Below are positions 37,320 through 38,911 of a stretch of DNA of 38,911 nt, piece after piece. A program made the translations under genes and the position numbers. The notes beneath the pieces are model-generated. The model ran no database searches. It worked only from the letters and a program-made list of their open reading frames with translations, and was not told the DNA's origin. How positions within the stretch are numbered: the stretch's first letter is position 1; the number at the start of each line of letters is the position of its first letter. The stretch is from Gammaproteobacteria bacterium HGW-Gammaproteobacteria-3 (GTDB lineage: Bacteria; Pseudomonadota; Gammaproteobacteria; Methylococcales; Methylomonadaceae), in the NCBI GenBank assembly GCA_002843155.1, contig PGZD01000024.1, positions 1 through 38,911 of the forward strand. The letters run 5' to 3'.

Positions 37320-37710
37320 GCATTTATAGTATGCTGCACATCCACTTTATCAGTTATCTAGTTGCCTGTAACCGGCTCGTGGCTGTCTGTTCCCGGCGCA
37401 GCCCAGCGTTTACTTTCGCCTGCGCCGAATAAAATGATTTGACCCTAAATTCCGTACTTGTGAATTTTCCAAACGCGTCAACACAGATTGCTTATACTTA
37501 CAGGGAGCTTAAGTGTTGCATTTATCCCTGACCGTATCGCCTTATTTAAGACTCAATAGGTTGAAATAGTTAAACTTAATACTGAAATTTACATGAACTA
37601 CAACGATTGATACAGCCTGATATCATACTGCAGGCAGCTACTCGGCGACAGTGCTTTTTCTACCCGCTGGACATTGTCGAAAGATTATTTTTCCCACGCC
37701 GGAGGCGAGA
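37320..37710. other. Intergenic stretch upstream of the sensor gene
   Basis: About 390 bases between the petA promoter area and the small ORF. It is AT-rich and should contain the promoter of the plus-strand pair, but I found no convincing -35/-10 combination and no RNA gene or repeat. Confidence 0.4.
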
Positions 37711-37776
37711 ATGAATACATACAACCCAATTGGCCCTCAGGATGAGGGCGAAGTATATAGGCCACCTGAAATTTAA
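37711..37776 (+). CDS. Small ORF of 21 codons in front of the membrane sensor
   Basis: Encodes MNTYNPIGPQDEGEVYRPPE plus a final Ile. It has an almost ideal ribosome-binding site, GGAGG five bases before the ATG (37701-37705). Its stop codon overlaps the AAGGA ribosome-binding site of the next gene, whose ATG is nine bases downstream, so translation of the two should be coupled. The peptide is acidic and proline-rich without membrane segment or signal. It could be a leader peptide controlling the sensor gene or a small protein in its own right. Family unknown. Confidence 0.5.
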   Translation: MNTYNPIGPQDEGEVYRPPEI

Positions 37777-37785
37777 GGATTAAAC

Positions 37786-38847
37786 ATGGGAGTTATGTTT
37801 CGCCGTACCCCTGACAAGAAAAATAAACAATTTTTCTTCAGCCTGCTCTGGAAGACTATTGTGGCTGTTAGTTTTGCCACTTTTCTGGCTTCGGGTGCTA
37901 TTGTTCTGTTCGGTAAATTGACCCTGAACAAGAATTATGAACAGGAAAGGATTCGCGTTCGAGGTGTTTACCAACAAGCATTTGAAGGCATCCTCAAGCG
38001 CATCAAAAGCGACAGAATCGATATCGGCTGGCTGATCCCGACGTTTCTTGACATTTCACTGTCGGACAACAACGCTCTGCTGGCAATTGCAGACATCATG
38101 AAAAAAAACTGGTTCAAAATCGAATTGCAATCCGATATTGAATCGGCTTTTCTTTTCAACAAAGAAGGCCGGTTAATCGGTGAATGGGGAAGTATTTCAT
38201 ATCAAGGCCAGTTTTCACAGTGGCTGGACTATGTAAAAAAAAATGAAACGACTTTCGATAATATTTTGTGTGAAGAACGCTGCGTCCATTTCCATGCCAC
38301 ACCGTTTTTGCATAACGGCAATTTCATAGGGATTTTTATTTTTGGTATCGACCTGACGGACACTGTCGTACAGATGAAAAATATAACCGGCGCGAATATC
38401 GGTATACTGACGCACCAACAATATCCATCCAACCGTGATCCTTATAAAAATATACCGCCTTGGGCATTCAAAATTATAGCGTTGACGGATTTCGAGAAAA
38501 GCACCGCTTTACTGAAAGCATTTAGTCAACAACATCCTGCTGGGCCGCCTCAAAAAACGTCTTTGTTTGAATTTAAAAACAAGCATTATGAACTGATACC
38601 CTTGCCTTTCAATGGTAATAACAAGACTTTGTTGTATATCATAGAGGACATCAGCCGGGGCCTGACTGATGTCCAAAAAGCGACAGCGCTTTATGCAATC
38701 AATGGTCTCCTCAGTCTGGTACTGTCCGGCGGTGTTTTATTGGTTTTATTGATAAGGCCGACTCGAAAATTAAAAAACCTTGTGGCGCTGTTCCCTTTGA
38801 TTGCCAGAAAACAATACCTGATTACCCATAAGCCTCAGCTAATTTGA
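37786..38847 (+). CDS. Membrane sensor protein lacking an output domain (possibly truncated)
   Basis: A 353-aa inner-membrane protein: helix one at about 20-45 (SLLWKTIVAVSFATFLASGAI), a periplasmic sensor region of about 240 residues with PAS/Cache-like pattern (ESAFLFNKEGRLIGEWGS, later HFHATPFLHNGNFIGIFIFGID), and helix two near 302-326 (LYAINGLLSLVLSGGVLLVLL). After IRPTRKLKNLVALFPLIARKQ it stops about 25 residues into the cytoplasm. Sensors of this layout normally continue into a kinase, diguanylate cyclase or phosphodiesterase. None is present here, so either the protein works with a partner, or a mutation has truncated it. The ribosome-binding site AAGGA is good. Confidence 0.75.
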   Translation: MGVMFRRTPDKKNKQFFFSLLWKTIVAVSFATFLASGAIVLFGKLTLNKNYEQERIRVRGVYQQAFEGILKRIKSDRIDIGWLIPTFLDISLSDNNALLAIADIMKKNWFKIELQSDIESAFLFNKEGRLIGEWGSISYQGQFSQWLDYVKKNETTFDNILCEERCVHFHATPFLHNGNFIGIFIFGIDLTDTVVQMKNITGANIGILTHQQYPSNRDPYKNIPPWAFKIIALTDFEKSTALLKAFSQQHPAGPPQKTSLFEFKNKHYELIPLPFNGNNKTLLYIIEDISRGLTDVQKATALYAINGLLSLVLSGGVLLVLLIRPTRKLKNLVALFPLIARKQYLITHKPQLI

Positions 38848-38911
38848 GCAACCGCCCTGGCATGGGTGGCGTGTTCGCCGCAGCGATGAGAAACCTGGGC
38901 ATGATGGCTTG

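Noticed and set aside
38848-38911. Continuation of the membrane sensor in another frame
   Set aside because: The other frames either stop quickly or read a segment that does not resemble a linker or signalling domain, so a specific frameshift cannot be placed.
1-38911. tRNA, rRNA or intact insertion sequence
   Set aside because: No cloverleaf-like, ribosomal or transposase sequence was recognised by eye; a covariance-model scan would be needed to exclude small RNAs.

Overview
The window looks like a chromosomal segment of a gammaproteobacterium. The order petABC-sspA-sspB, a ubiquinone-pathway chorismate lyase, a SirB2 protein and a very large DUF3683-type FAD/FeS oxidoreductase support this. 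The exopolysaccharide sugar transferase resembles the PEP-CTERM/EpsB type. A methanotroph or methylotroph of the Methylococcales would fit, but that is an inference from gene content, not from a marker gene. No rRNA, tRNA, CRISPR array, phage or intact insertion sequence was found.

Layout. 1-3160: a small unknown gene, then a polyprenyl-phosphate sugar transferase followed by galE. 3483-5003: a three-gene unit (cyclic-nucleotide-binding domain protein, DUF2905 membrane protein, secreted trypsin-like protease). 5317-17825: a 12.5-kb minus-strand block dedicated to urea. It reads, in transcription order, porin, urtA-B-C-D-E (urea ABC importer), ureJ (HupE-type nickel permease), ureD-A-B-C-E-F-G (urease and its maturation proteins). 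Gaps are a few bases or overlaps, except for 68 bp after urtA that holds a hairpin. 18036-23363 (plus strand): a lipoprotein, an NCS1-permease/histidine kinase/receiver fusion, and a LuxR-type response regulator two bases behind it. 23472-25496: a soluble protein with two Cache-like regions flanking a helical stretch that resembles a methyl-accepting chemotaxis protein tip. 26099-29156: M20 amidohydrolase, SirB2, UbiC and a methyltransferase. 29257-33174: the giant oxidoreductase. 33367-37227 (minus): petABC and sspAB. 37711-38847: a 21-codon small ORF in front of a membrane sensor that lacks an output domain.

How it works together. Urea would cross the outer membrane through the porin, be captured by UrtA, imported by UrtBCDE and hydrolysed by UreABC to ammonia and CO2; UreJ supplies nickel and UreDEFG insert it. 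The permease-kinase and its regulator lie just beyond the divergent promoter region and are the natural candidates for sensing urea or a related nitrogen compound. That region carries a 28-bp near-perfect palindrome immediately upstream of a plausible porin/urt promoter, which makes a testable sensor-operator-supraoperon hypothesis.

Intergenic DNA is unusually rich in inverted repeats: a 123-bp element with 11-bp terminal inverted repeats containing a REP-like hairpin, a nested palindrome cluster behind ureG, five hairpins in 25937-26057, and an inverted repeat between the giant oxidoreductase and sspB. All functional statements come from reading the sequence and family knowledge; no database search was run.
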